Of a stretch of DNA of 64,000 nucleotides, positions 1-7,836 are shown one piece after another (the stretch's first letter is position 1; each line of letters starts with the position of its first letter). The notes below the pieces were generated by a model. It saw only the letters and a list, made by a program, of their open reading frames with translations. It did not search any database and was not told where the DNA came from. This stretch comes from RPQJ01 sp963846315 (GTDB taxonomy: Bacteria > Pseudomonadota > Gammaproteobacteria > Steroidobacterales > Steroidobacteraceae). The position numbers and the translations under genes were made by a program. Location of the stretch: contig CAWJVM010000017.1 of NCBI GenBank assembly GCA_963846315.1, positions 1 through 64,000 of the forward strand, written 5' to 3'.

Positions 1-804
1 GTAGATCGCCGGCGCCGTGCCGGGCGGAACCGTCACGTGCCGCTTGGCATCGCGCGGGAAATGCCGCTCGTGGCTGCCCCAGCCGAGTTCGGCAGGCTGG
101 CAGCCTTCGCCGACGAAGCCTTCCACCGACCAGGTGTTCACGAACTCGCCCGGCACCTTGCGCGGTTCGGCCACCTGGGTGTCGCGCTCGGCGATGTGGA
201 TGGTGCGGATGTTCAGGTCGTGTGCCAGTTGCGCCCACTCGGCGCGTCTTCGCCGTCGTGGCTGTCTCGACCCGGTGTGCGGGCGATGTTGAGCAACGCC
301 TCCTTCACGAGGTGCGACACCAGGCCGGGGTTGGCGCCGTGGGTGTGGATGGCGGTGGTGCGCGGGTCTCGCGTGAGCGTCCCGCGCCTCCTCGCGCAGC
401 GCATAGTTGGTGCGCGCCGCCGGCGTGACCGAGGGGTCGGTGTAGCCGCCCGCCCAGGGCTCGATACAGGTGTCGATGTAAAGGGCGCCCGTTTCCAGCA
501 GAACTTGACCAGCGCGATGCTGGAAACGTCGACGGAAAGATTGATGAGGAAATCGCCGCGACCCAGCAGGTTCTCTTCCAGCACGCGGCGGATAGTTCTC
601 GCGCACCAGCGGTTCCTTGATGAAACGCACGCCGAATTTCTCGGCCTCGTCGCGACCGGCTTCCTCGGCGGTGACGATGACGACGCGGTCGGGACGGATG
701 CCGATGTGACGCAGGATGAGCGGCAGCACGCCCTGGCCGATGCTGCCGAAGCCCACCATGACCAGGCGGCCGGGGAAGACGACGTGAACGGGGTAGCTGG
801 TCAT
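1..804 (-). CDS. hss: Homospermidine synthase, 3' part off the window, frameshifted
   Basis: Homospermidine synthase makes the polyamine sym-homospermidine from putrescine in an NAD-dependent reaction in the cytoplasm. The visible N-terminal part, about 268 codons of the roughly 470 usual for the family, starts at an ATG at 804 and reads MTSYPVHVVFPGRLVMVGFG, with a Rossmann GFGSIGQG motif near residue 18. It continues with the family blocks INLSVDVSS, THGANPG, NTWSVEGF and PAELGWGSHE. The gene runs off the left edge. At least four frameshifts interrupt it, near 588, 505, 388 and 255. The conserved blocks resume immediately after each one, so sequencing error is more likely than decay. Arginine decarboxylase at 2886 could supply the upstream part of the same polyamine pathway. 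The family assignment is firm; whether the gene is intact is not. Confidence 0.85.
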   Translation of the reverse strand, partial: MTSYPVHVVFPGRLVMVGFGSIGQGVLPLILRHIGIRPDRVVIVTAEEAGRDEAEKFGVRFIKEPLVRENYPPRAGREPAGSRRFPHQSFRRRFQHRAGQVLLETGALYIDTCIEPWAGGYTDPSVTPAARTNYALREEARDAHARPAHHRHPHPRRQPRPGVAPREGGVAQHRPHTGSRQPRRRRRAEWAQLAHDLNIRTIHIAERDTQVAEPRKVPGEFVNTWSVEGFVGEGCQPAELGWGSHERHFPRDAKRHVTVPPGTAPAIY

Positions 805-917
805 GATCTGCTGCTATCGGGAATCCTGTTGTGGCCGACCCCGTGCGGGCGGCTGGTTCAGCCTAGTTTAGCGCGAAAACCTCGCGCGAGCCGGTTGCAG
901 GCCGCGGCGTCGCGGCT

Positions 918-1606
918 TCAGCTGCGGTGGGCCAGGTCGCGCCAGTGCGGCGGATAGGACCACGGTCGTAGCCCGGGCATCTGTTCCACGCGGTCGATCC
1001 AGCGGGCGATGGCCGGGTAGGTCGACTCCATCGGCAGGAAGCGCGAGCGGAGGTCGCCGGCCTCGCGCTTTTCCATCGCACGGCGCAGCAGCATGATGCC
1101 CGGAAAGACGGTCAGGTCGGCGGCCGATGGCTGCTCACCGACGAGCCAGTCCGACTTGCTGAGCCGCCCCTCGATGGTGCGCGCCTCGCCGCGCGACGAT
1201 GTGCATCGCCCTGGTCGACTTCCTCGGCCTGCTGGTCCAGCTGGTCGAGGAACACCTCGCCGAGGGCGCCGATCTGCGTGACGGACTGTTCGGCGTAGGC
1301 CTGGTACTCGCAAATGACACGCATGATCGTCCCGGCCTCCTCGGCCGACGTGCCGAAGAGCGGGTAATCCGGGTACTTGCGGTCGAGGTACAGCAGGCAG
1401 GCCAGCGACTCGAACACGACGTAGTCGCCGTCCTTGAGCACGGGCACCCTGCCACGCGGATTCATCCGCAGCAACTGCGGCGACTTGTGCTCCTGCTTCG
1501 AGAACTGCAACAGGTGCGAGTCGTAGGCGAGGCGCTTGTACTCGAGCGCAAGCAGCACGCGCCAGGAGTACGGGCTGCCGCTGCCCCAGTAGATTTCGAT
1601 AGCCAT
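918..1606 (-). CDS. Glutathione S-transferase family protein, frameshifted
   Basis: A cytosolic glutathione transferase-like protein of about 229 residues. It starts at an ATG at 1606 preceded by a good GGAGG. The N-terminal thioredoxin-fold half carries WGSGSPYSW, where the serine could be the thiolate-activating residue, and the G-site ESLACLLYLD near residue 65. The helical C-terminal half contains DWLVGEQPSAADLTVFP and ends at PPHWRDLAHRS. Reading frame is lost once or twice near 1180-1215, in the linker between the two halves, and the second half then continues cleanly. It is divergently transcribed from the sulfurtransferase at 1677, with a 70-bp shared upstream region. The substrate cannot be predicted. 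The frameshift belongs to the cluster of indels at this end of the window. Confidence 0.8.
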
Positions 1607-1676
1607 GAATCCTCCGCCGCGCCCCTTGCGGCGCAGGTGCATCCGGATTGTACTGGCAGCTGCGGAGGAAGCGACG

Positions 1677-2530
1677 ATGACCTGGCAGACACTCGTGAGC
1701 GCGGAACAGGTGGCCGATCGGCTCGGTGATCCGCGGCTGCTGGAATCGACTGCCGCTACGAACTGGCGCGTCCCGAGGCTGGCCGCGAAGCCTACCTGCG
1801 CGGCCACCTGGCGGGCGCCATCCACGCGGACCTGCATCACGACCTCGCGGGGCCGACGTCGCCTACCAGCGGCCGGCATCCCCTGCCGGATCCACAGGTC
1901 TTCGCAGCACGGCTGCGGCGCTGGGGTGTCGATGACGATTCGTTGCTGCTCGCCTATGACGACGCCACCAGCATGTGGGCCTCGCGTTTCTGGTGGATGA
2001 CGGCGAAATGGCTTGGCCATCGACACGTCGCGGTCATGGACGGCGGCATGCACCGCTGGCTGCAACTCGGCCTGCCGATGACGACTGATCCGGCTCCGTT
2101 GCGCCCGACCGGTGACTTCGCGGCACGTCCCGATGCGGGGACGTTTGTCGATGCCGATACGACGCAGGCGGCTGCGCTCGATCCGCAACGCAGGGTGCTC
2201 GATGCGCGCGCCGCGGAGCGTTATCGCGGCGAGGTCGAACCGATTGACCCGGTCGCGGGCCACGTGCCCGGCGCGCTCAATCATCCATCGTCGGGCGTCG
2301 TCGCTGCTGACGGCCGGTTGCTGCCGCCCGCCGAGTTGGCGCGCGCGTTCGCCCAATCCCTCGGGCCAGTCAGCGCGGCCGACACGATCACGATGTGTGG
2401 GTCGGGCGTCACGGCCTGCCACCTGCTGTTGGCGATGGAACACGCCGGACTGCCTGGAGCGCGCCTCTATCCCGGCAGCTGGAGCGAGTGGTCGAGAAGC
2501 CCCGCGCGCCCCGTCGCGCGCGGAAGGTGA
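1677..2530 (+). CDS. sseA: Thiosulfate/3-mercaptopyruvate sulfurtransferase (two rhodanese domains), one frameshift
   Basis: A two-domain rhodanese of about 284 residues that transfers sulfane sulfur from thiosulfate or 3-mercaptopyruvate to thiophilic acceptors. The start is the ATG at 1677, eight bases after GGAGG. The first, non-catalytic domain includes LAYDDATSMWASRFWW. The second contains the active-site loop CGSGVTAC, whose first cysteine is the catalytic residue; this CGSGVTA form is typical of the SseA group. One frameshift near 1742 joins RLGDPRLL to DCRYELARPEAGREAY; the rest is a single open frame. The stop codon lies inside GGAAGGTGA, which differs by one base from the unit of the 9-bp repeat array that begins right there. 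The family is clear; sseA rather than another rhodanese is inferred from the loop. Confidence 0.82.
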
Positions 2531-2606
2531 GGAAGGGGAGGAAGGGGAGGAAGGGGAGGAAAGGGGAGGAAGGATAGGAAGGGGAGGAAGGATAGAAAAA
2601 GGATAG
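2522..2606 (+). repeat. 9-bp tandem repeat array, purine-rich strand (GGAAGGGGA / GGAAGGATA)
   Basis: About eight imperfect nonamers follow the sulfurtransferase without a gap; the first unit, GGAAGGTGA, contains that gene's stop codon. Units are mostly GGAAGGGGA, changing to GGAAGGATA toward the right. The same repeat in the opposite orientation lies at 2676-2812. The two arrays could pair into a very large hairpin over the roughly 70-bp centre, which holds nothing else recognisable. Confidence 0.9.
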
Positions 2607-2675
2607 GGCTAAGTACAAGGACGGGAAGGACGGGAAGGTCTGGAAGTTGCCGGATGGCTCAGCATCACCTCCGGC

Positions 2676-2812
2676 TCTTCCCTTCCTATCCTTCCTATCC
2701 TTCCTATCCTTCCTATCCTTCCTAATCCTTCCTATCCTTCCTATCCTTCCTATCCTTCCTATCCTTCCTAATCCTTCCTATCCTTCCTATCCTTCCTCCC
2801 CTTCCTTCCCCT
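2676..2812 (-). repeat. 9-bp tandem repeat array, pyrimidine-rich strand (TCCTTCCTA)n
   Basis: Roughly fourteen copies of the nonamer CCTTCCTAT, with two 10-bp variants (CCTTCCTAAT) and a CCTTCCTCCCC end, are the reverse complement of the array at 2522-2606. It lies 70 bp upstream of the arginine decarboxylase start and fills most of the spacer. A homopurine/homopyrimidine tract of this kind can adopt triplex or slipped structures, and its copy number is expected to vary. No gene is seen between 2531 and 2885. Confidence 0.92.
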
Positions 2813-2885
2813 AGATTTCTATTTACGCGGCCCCTGCTTCTGACTATCGTGCGCGCCTCTTTTTCCGGCCGAACGCCGGACACAG

Positions 2886-4852
2886 GTGGAACGACCAAGA
2901 CAGTGGAAAATCCCGACCGCAAGACTGGTAGGCACGGACCCCTGGAACGTCGAGGACTCGCTCGACCTTTACGGCGTCAACGCCTGGGGCAACGGCTACT
3001 TCGGCATCAATGCCGCTGGCCACGCCATCGTGCGTCCCGACTGGACCGAGGGCCGGGAGATCGACCTGCACGAGGTCGTCACCGGCCTGGCCGCACGTGA
3101 CCTGTCCACGCCCGTGGTCGTCCGCTTCTCGGAGCTCCTCGCGCCGCCTGCTCGTCTGCGCGACGCGTTCGACACCGCCGTTGCGGAGAACGAATACCCG
3201 GGCCGATTGCGCGGTGTTCCCGATCAAGGTCAACCAGCATCGGCTGGTGTCAGGAGGTCGAGGGCTTCGGTCGCGAGTTCGGCTTCGGCCTCGAGGTGGG
3301 CTCCAAGCCCGAGCTGCTCGCGGTGATGGCGCTGACCGTAGGCAAGTCCGACCGGCTGATCATCTGCAACGGCTTCAAGGACGACCGTTACATCAGCCCG
3401 TGCTCGCTGGCGGCGAAGCTTGGCCGGACGATCGTCGCGGTCGTCGAGAATTTCTCCGAGCTGGCGCTGCTGATCAAGCACGCGAAGGAGTTCGAAGTGC
3501 GGCCACGTCTCGGCGTGCGCGTGAAGCTGGCGAGCGAGGTCGGCGGGCGCTGGCGCGAATCGTCGGGCGAGAAGGGCAAGTTCGGCCTGTTCGTCACCGA
3601 AATCCTCGACCTCGTCGGCGTGCTCAAGGAACACGGCATGGAGGGATACTGCCTGCAGCTCGTGCACTGCCACCCCGGCAGCCAGCTGCAGGACATCCGC
3701 CGCGTGAAGGACGCCGTGACGGCGGTCGCGCACGTCTACGCCGAGCTGAAGCAGATGGGCGCCGGCCTGCAGTACATCGACATCGGCGGTGGCCTCGGCG
3801 TCGACTACGACGGCAGCCGCACCAATTACGAATCGTCGATGAACTACACGCTGGCCGAATACGCCAGCGACGTGGTCTATCGCATCGCGAACGTGTGCAA
3901 CGCCCGCGGCATCGAGCATCCGGTCATCGTCAGCGAGTCGGGCCGCTGATCGCCGCGCACCACAGCCTGCTGATCTGCGACGTGCTCGGCAGCTCGCAGC
4001 TCGACGGCTTCCGCGTCTACGGAGTCCGACGAGCAGATGGTGCGCGCGAAAAAGGAGATCCCGCAGCCGGTGCAGGACCTGCTCGACGCCTACCGTTCGG
4101 TCTCGGAGCGGCGGCTGGTCGAGTGCTATCACGACGCGCTGCAGGCCCGCGAACAGGCGTTGCAGATGTTCAGCGTCGGTTTTCTCGGCCTCGAGGCGCG
4201 CGGCCTGTTCGAGCGGCTGTACTTGGCCACCTGCGCGAAGATCCGCGACCTCTGCCGCAAGCTGGATTCGGTGCCCGAGGAACTCGAAAGCCTCGAGACC
4301 ATCCTCAGCGACATCTATTTCTGCAACCTGTCGATCTTCCAGTCGCTGCCGGACAGCTGGGCCATCGACCAGCTGTTCCCGATCATGCCAGTGCACCGCC
4401 TCGACGAGCGTCCCACCCGCACGGGCGTGCTGGCCGACATCACCTGCGATTCCGACGGCAAGATCGATCACTTCGTCGTCAGCCTGCGCGAGACGAAGCG
4501 CTCGCTCGAGCTGCACGACCTCAAGCCGGACGAGCCGTACTACATCGCGTTCTTCCTCGTGGGCGCCTACCAGGAGACGCTCGGCGACCTGCACAACCTG
4601 TTCGGCGACACGCACGTCGTGCACATCAAGCTGCACGACGAGGGCGGCTGGTGGATCGAGGAAACGGTGAAAGGCGATTCGGCCGCCGAGGTGCTGCGCT
4701 ACATGCAGTACGACGTCGAGCGACTGGTGCCGCAATTCGCGCGCGACTGCGAACGCGCGGTGCGCGAAGGCCGCATCACGCTGCCCGAGAGCCAGGCGAT
4801 GCGGCGGTTCTACGAAGCCGAGCTCGCCGGCTACACGTACCTCGAGGCCTGA
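2886..4852 (+). CDS. speA: Biosynthetic arginine decarboxylase, frameshifted
   Basis: PLP-dependent arginine decarboxylase makes agmatine, the first step of putrescine and spermidine synthesis. The span codes for about 655 residues, normal for SpeA. The first segment reads EDSLDLYGVNAWGNGYFGIN. The PLP-lysine motif FPIKVNQ follows at 3215-3240, then GSKPELLAVMAL, VHCHPGSQLQ, YIDIGGGLGVDYDG and the C-terminal end AELAGYTYLEA. Four frameshifts (near 3205, 3248, 3947 and 4022) break it, and each sits inside a conserved block that resumes in the next frame. The start is probably the GTG at 2886; no strong ribosome site is visible and upstream is repeat DNA, so the start is uncertain. The 3' end abuts the TAGTGAA hairpin arm. 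The family assignment is secure. Confidence 0.88.
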
Positions 4853-4904
4853 GGAAGTGAGTGGTGAGTAGTGAATAGTGAATAGTGCGCAGTCACTATC
4901 CACT
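4853..4904 (+). repeat. TAGTGAA heptad repeats, left arm of an interrupted hairpin
   Basis: Directly after the speA stop lies GGAAGTGAGTGGTGAGTAGT followed by further AGTGAAT units. The reverse complement of this pattern is found at 5723-5758, on the far side of the inserted cassette. Joined together the two arms would make a hairpin of about 34 bp between the convergent speA and TMEM165-family genes, as expected for a bidirectional terminator. The last four bases, CACT, are repeated just beyond the cassette. Confidence 0.8.
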
Positions 4905-5722
4905 AAGGCTCTGTCACCAATTCGTGTTGGTAAAGTCGGCGATCTCGTCCGCAAAGCGGACGCTCAACGGGGAAAATCGACCCGCAGCAGAAGTTCGGCG
5001 CGCCCCAATGTATCCGTTGGAACTATGTGCCAACCCGCGGGCAGGTAACAGCGCGGCCGGTTCAGCGACAGCAATACTCACTGTGCTCGCAGGCTCAGAG
5101 CATACAAGTGACACGGGCCAAAATCGGTCGTGAACTCACGCTCGAACTCCATGCCAACTTTTTTAGCCACACCGATTGAAGCTGCATTGCCAGGCATGAC
5201 GAGGCAAATCAGACGACGCAGATGAAGTACGTCACTTGCATGGCGGATGATGCCTCGCGCAGCCTCGGTGGCCAGGCCCTGACGCCAGCGTTCTTTCCTG
5301 ATCATGAAGGCGAGTTCAACCTCATCAGCGCCCTCGATGAGCCATGGCAGCAATCCGCACCGACCCAGAAACTCACCGGTTTGTCGGTCAATAGCAGCCC
5401 ACAAGCCCAGTTCGGGATCATCTCGGTGGCCACGTACGAACCATTCGAGTTCCTCTTCGGTTTCCTGATAGGTTCGAGTTCCGTCCGGAAAGTACTTCCT
5501 GACCTCCGGATCGCGATAGAGCGCATACAGTGGCTCTAGGTCCTCAGGCTGAAAGTGGCGCAGCAGAAGACGTTCCGTACTGAGGATGACCACGGTTTGC
5601 GTTTCCCCCGGCTATCAGACACCGAACGAATGTCTGCTCCTGGTCGAACTCGGAAGTGGCCGAACGTCTGCTTTTTACCTCAACTCGCGGTCACGACCAA
5701 CACGAATTGGTGACAGAGCCTT
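4905..5722. mobile_element. 818-bp transposase-less cassette with 27-bp perfect terminal inverted repeats and a GNAT gene
   Basis: The ends are exact inverted repeats of 27 bp, 4905-4931 and 5696-5722; the left end begins AAGGCTCTGTCACCAATTCG. A CACT direct repeat at 4901-4904 and 5723-5726 may be a 4-bp target duplication, although the flank is itself repetitive. The only gene inside is the acetyltransferase at 5078-5593; there is no transposase. The interior is visibly poorer in G+C than its neighbours. This is the structure of a mobile insertion cassette: a passenger gene between insertion-sequence ends that would move with a transposase supplied in trans. I cannot assign the ends to an IS family by eye. 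Confidence 0.82.
5078..5593 (-). CDS. GNAT family N-acetyltransferase (RimJ/RimL-like), cassette passenger
   Basis: A 171-residue acetyltransferase starting at a GTG at 5593, eight bases after a GGGGGAA ribosome site. It opens with ILSTERLLLRHFQPEDLEPL, the usual RimJ/RimL-type beginning, and has the acetyl-CoA-binding region RKERWRQGLATEAARGIIRH (residues ~100-119), followed by NAASIGVAKKVGMEFE. Substrates of this subgroup range from protein N-termini to small amines and antibiotics and cannot be read from the sequence. It is the only gene in the inverted-repeat cassette and has lower G+C than the surrounding genes, which points to horizontal acquisition. The gene appears intact. Confidence 0.88.
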   Translation of the reverse strand: MVILSTERLLLRHFQPEDLEPLYALYRDPEVRKYFPDGTRTYQETEEELEWFVRGHRDDPELGLWAAIDRQTGEFLGRCGLLPWLIEGADEVELAFMIRKERWRQGLATEAARGIIRHASDVLHLRRLICLVMPGNAASIGVAKKVGMEFEREFTTDFGPCHLYALSLRAQ

Positions 5723-5758
5723 CACTAGTCACTAATCACTATTCACTAATCACTTCCT
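5723..5758 (-). repeat. TAGTGAA heptad repeats, right arm of the interrupted hairpin
   Basis: CACTAGTCACTAATCACTAT and what follows is the reverse complement of the array at 4853-4904, including the terminal GGAAGTGA block that touches each flanking gene. It lies directly after the stop codon of the minus-strand gene at 5759. See the left arm for the combined structure. Confidence 0.8.
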
Positions 5759-6334
5759 TCAGCCGAGCCGGCCGAAGCCCAGGAGCACCGTGACGCCGAG
5801 CACGAGGAAGATCGCGGCGGCGATCCGGTGCACGATGTGCATCGGCAACTTCTTCGCGGCCACTTCGCCGAGCAGCACCGCCGGCACGTTCGCCAGCATC
5901 ATGCCGAGCGTCGTGCCCGCGACCACGGCGAACAACGAGCTGTATTTCGCGGCCAGCGCGACGGTCGCAATCTGCGTCTTGTCGCCCATCTCGAGCAGGA
6001 AGAACGCGATCAACGTGGTGCCGAACACCCCGAAGCGCGGCGCTGCGCTTTGCTTCTCGTCGTCGTCGTACTTGTCCGGCACCAGCGTCCAGGCCGCCAT
6101 CGCGATGAAGGACAGGCCGAGGATCCAGCGCATCGCCGTCGGTCCGACCAGCGCCGAAATCCAGGCGCCGGCCGCACCGGCCAGGGCATGGTTGACCAGC
6201 GTCGCGACCAGGATGCCGAGGATGATGGGCACGGGCTTGCGGAACTTCGCCGCGAGCACCAGTGCGAGCAGCTGCGTCTTGTCACCAATCTCGGCGAGGG
6301 CGACGACACCGGTCGAGACGAAAAATGCTTCCAT
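5759..6334 (-). CDS. TMEM165/GDT1 (UPF0016) family membrane protein, probable Mn2+ exporter
   Basis: A 191-residue inner-membrane protein with about six hydrophobic segments in two repeated halves. Each half carries the family signature: EIGDKTQ at residues 15-21 and EMGDKTQ at 115-121, the acidic cation-binding motifs. A charged cytoplasmic loop (DKYDDDEK) separates the halves. Bacterial members studied in Vibrio cholerae and cyanobacteria move Mn2+ out of the cytoplasm or across internal membranes, so manganese export is the likely role here. Length and motif spacing are normal. I looked for a yybP-ykoY manganese riboswitch in the 150 bp upstream and could not recognise one. Confidence 0.88.
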   Translation of the reverse strand: MEAFFVSTGVVALAEIGDKTQLLALVLAAKFRKPVPIILGILVATLVNHALAGAAGAWISALVGPTAMRWILGLSFIAMAAWTLVPDKYDDDEKQSAAPRFGVFGTTLIAFFLLEMGDKTQIATVALAAKYSSLFAVVAGTTLGMMLANVPAVLLGEVAAKKLPMHIVHRIAAAIFLVLGVTVLLGFGRLG

Positions 6335-6447
6335 GGGAGGGCGGTTCGCGCGTTGGCAGCCGCGGACCTTAACACCGTGCCGGCGCGCGTCGCCATGCGC
6401 ATGGGCCGCCGCCGGGCGCGTGACCGGTCGCGTGACTCACGTCGCAA

Positions 6448-6485
6448 GTCATTGAATGTTCACAGGGCATTCATGGCGGGTTCAT
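6448..6485 (+). promoter_or_regulatory. Four direct repeats of (T/G)TCA(T/C) at exact 11-bp spacing, candidate response-regulator site
   Basis: GTCAT (6448), TTCAC (6459), TTCAT (6470) and TTCAT (6481) recur with exact 11-bp periodicity, one helical turn, in the spacer between the TMEM165-family gene and the small gene at 6508. TTCAC-N6-TTCAC-type direct repeats are the binding mode of OmpR/PhoB-class regulators such as CreB/BlrA. A possible -10 element, CAATAT at 6498-6503, follows. Which regulator binds is unknown. Confidence 0.5.
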
Positions 6486-6507
6486 GAGCCGGCGTTGCAA
6501 TATCGCC

Positions 6508-6717
6508 ATGTCACAGGAAACCGCCGTCAACACCATGCTCGAAGAAGCCCTCGATCCGAGGCCGGCCGTGCCGCTCGATTTCGCCCACCTGCTGGCCGGC
6601 TCGGCGACGGCCTTCGCGATCTCGCCGGAGGTGCTCGCACAGGCCTGGAACGACGACGTGTCGTTCTGGAGCAACGTGCGGACGATTGAATACTGGATCG
6701 ATCGCGCCCGCGGTTGA
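6508..6717 (+). CDS. Small hypothetical protein (69 aa)
   Basis: A short open frame starting at ATG 6508 (MSQETAVNTMLEEALDPRPA) and ending SFWSNVRTIEYWIDRARG. It has no signal peptide, membrane segment or recognised motif, but its codon use matches the genes around it, with G/C-rich third positions. It follows closely on the 11-bp direct-repeat site and a possible -10 element, so the transcript may begin almost at the start codon. A longer reading from 6484 is possible but would overlap the repeat site. I do not recognise the family. Coding status is likely, function unknown. Confidence 0.5.
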   Translation: MSQETAVNTMLEEALDPRPAVPLDFAHLLAGSATAFAISPEVLAQAWNDDVSFWSNVRTIEYWIDRARG

Positions 6718-7284
6718 CGCTCCGGGTCCGGCCACAAGGATTCGCAGCGTTTTTCTTGCGCTGCATCAACGATTTAGGTTGCAGCCTTCGAAAACTGCAA
6801 GTACATTCGGCCTTGGTCAGTTTTTGACCAACGAGCGCCCAGCGCGAAAACGGCACCGAGACGCACTCTAAAAACGAGCCGAGTTCCGAGGATTCAATCC
6901 TTCGCTTCGCCTGGTGCCGACCATTCCATGACGATTCTGCCCCTGGGCTCATCGCCCTTCGCCAACCCGCTCCGGCCTGCCGCCGATGGACTGGGTCTTC
7001 GCGTGCGTGCAGGTCGTATAGCCTTGATTTTGGGGGGTGTGTGATAGCATGCGCCGCGATCGTTGCCCGTACGTGTCTTGCAGAGCGCCTGTCGGCGCCT
7101 CTAGTTTCGAGCCGAAACGTCTTCGATCAGGTGACAGCAAACGTCGCTGGAGCGCCGGCTGGATCAGCCTGGCGTCACGAATGACTCACGGCTGCGAGCC
7201 CCGGTTTGAATGAGTGTTGAGTAGTGCCGGCCAGGCAATGACGCCTGTGCTCCGGTTTGATGTGTTACTTCTGAGGATGTTCGA
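6718..7284 (+). promoter_or_regulatory. 567-bp spacer with a candidate promoter and long 5' leader of the RRM gene
   Basis: No gene is apparent. On the plus strand an extended -10 box TGATAGCAT (7042-7050) lies downstream of CCTTGA/TTGATT (7022-7029), giving a 15-17 bp spacer and a transcript start near 7057. That leaves an untranslated leader of about 230 nt before the RRM gene. It holds hairpin-forming stretches such as GCGCCTGTCGGCGC. Long structured leaders are typical of cold-inducible RNA-binding protein genes. The promoter is a by-eye match only. Confidence 0.4.
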
Positions 7285-7677
7285 ATGACCAAGATTTACG
7301 TGGGCAACCTGCCTTTCACAGCGACGGAACCTGACGTGCGCGAGCTTTTCGCCCAGCACGGCACCGTCGAATCCGTTGCCCTCCCGACTGACCGCGAGAC
7401 CGGCCGGCCGCGCGGCTTCGGCTTCGTCGAAATGCCGCAGGCTGATGCCCAGCGCGCCATGCAGGCGCTGAACGGCTTCAACATGGGCGGTCGTCCCCTG
7501 CGCGTCAATGAAGCGCAGGATCGTCCCCGCACCGGCGGCGGCGGCGGTGGCGGCGGCGGTCGTCCGGGTGGCGGTGGTGGCCGTCCGGGCGGCGGTGGCG
7601 GCGGCTACGGTGGCGGTGGCGGCGGTGGCGGCGGCTACGGCGGTGGTGGTGGCGGCGGCGGTCAGCGCCGCTGGTAA
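7285..7677 (+). CDS. RNA-binding protein: single RRM plus glycine-rich tail
   Basis: A 130-residue protein with one RNA-recognition motif at residues 1-77 (RNP2 IYVGNL at 4-9, RNP1 RGFGFVEM at 43-50) and a tail from residue 84 made almost only of glycine with PGGG, GGYGG and arginine interruptions. Proteins of this plan, common in cyanobacteria and scattered in proteobacteria and resembling plant and animal glycine-rich RNA-binding proteins, bind RNA and are often cold-induced. The long leader upstream fits such control. A clear terminator follows. The low-complexity glycine codons are prone to repeat slippage, so the exact tail length is less certain than the rest. Confidence 0.93.
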   Translation: MTKIYVGNLPFTATEPDVRELFAQHGTVESVALPTDRETGRPRGFGFVEMPQADAQRAMQALNGFNMGGRPLRVNEAQDRPRTGGGGGGGGGRPGGGGGRPGGGGGGYGGGGGGGGGYGGGGGGGGQRRW

Positions 7678-7732
7678 CCCCGTTCGGGGCTGAGGCCTGA
7701 CGCCCAGTCCCGGCCGAACCAGCAAGCCTGCT

Positions 7733-7765
7733 GAAGGCCGCAGCCTACGGGTTGCGGCCTTCTCT
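7733..7765 (+). terminator. Intrinsic terminator after the RRM gene
   Basis: GAAGGCCGCA (7733-7742) pairs perfectly with TGCGGCCTTC (7753-7762) over a 10-nt loop, followed by TCT. It lies 56 bp downstream of the RRM gene and may also serve the convergent helicase gene. Confidence 0.75.
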
Positions 7766-7836
7766 ACCTGGCGCTCGAAGCACCCTGCTGGGTGCGGCGG
7801 GATCGCGCGCCTGCGGCGAATCTAGAGTTCGCCTGC

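Noticed and set aside
2522..2812. CRISPR-like array
   Set aside because: The repeats are 9 bp, contiguous and without spacers, and no cas gene is present anywhere in the window.
6335..6483. yybP-ykoY manganese riboswitch upstream of the TMEM165-family gene
   Set aside because: I looked for the conserved loops of this riboswitch on the minus strand and could not find them; the region is mostly GC-rich without the expected motifs.
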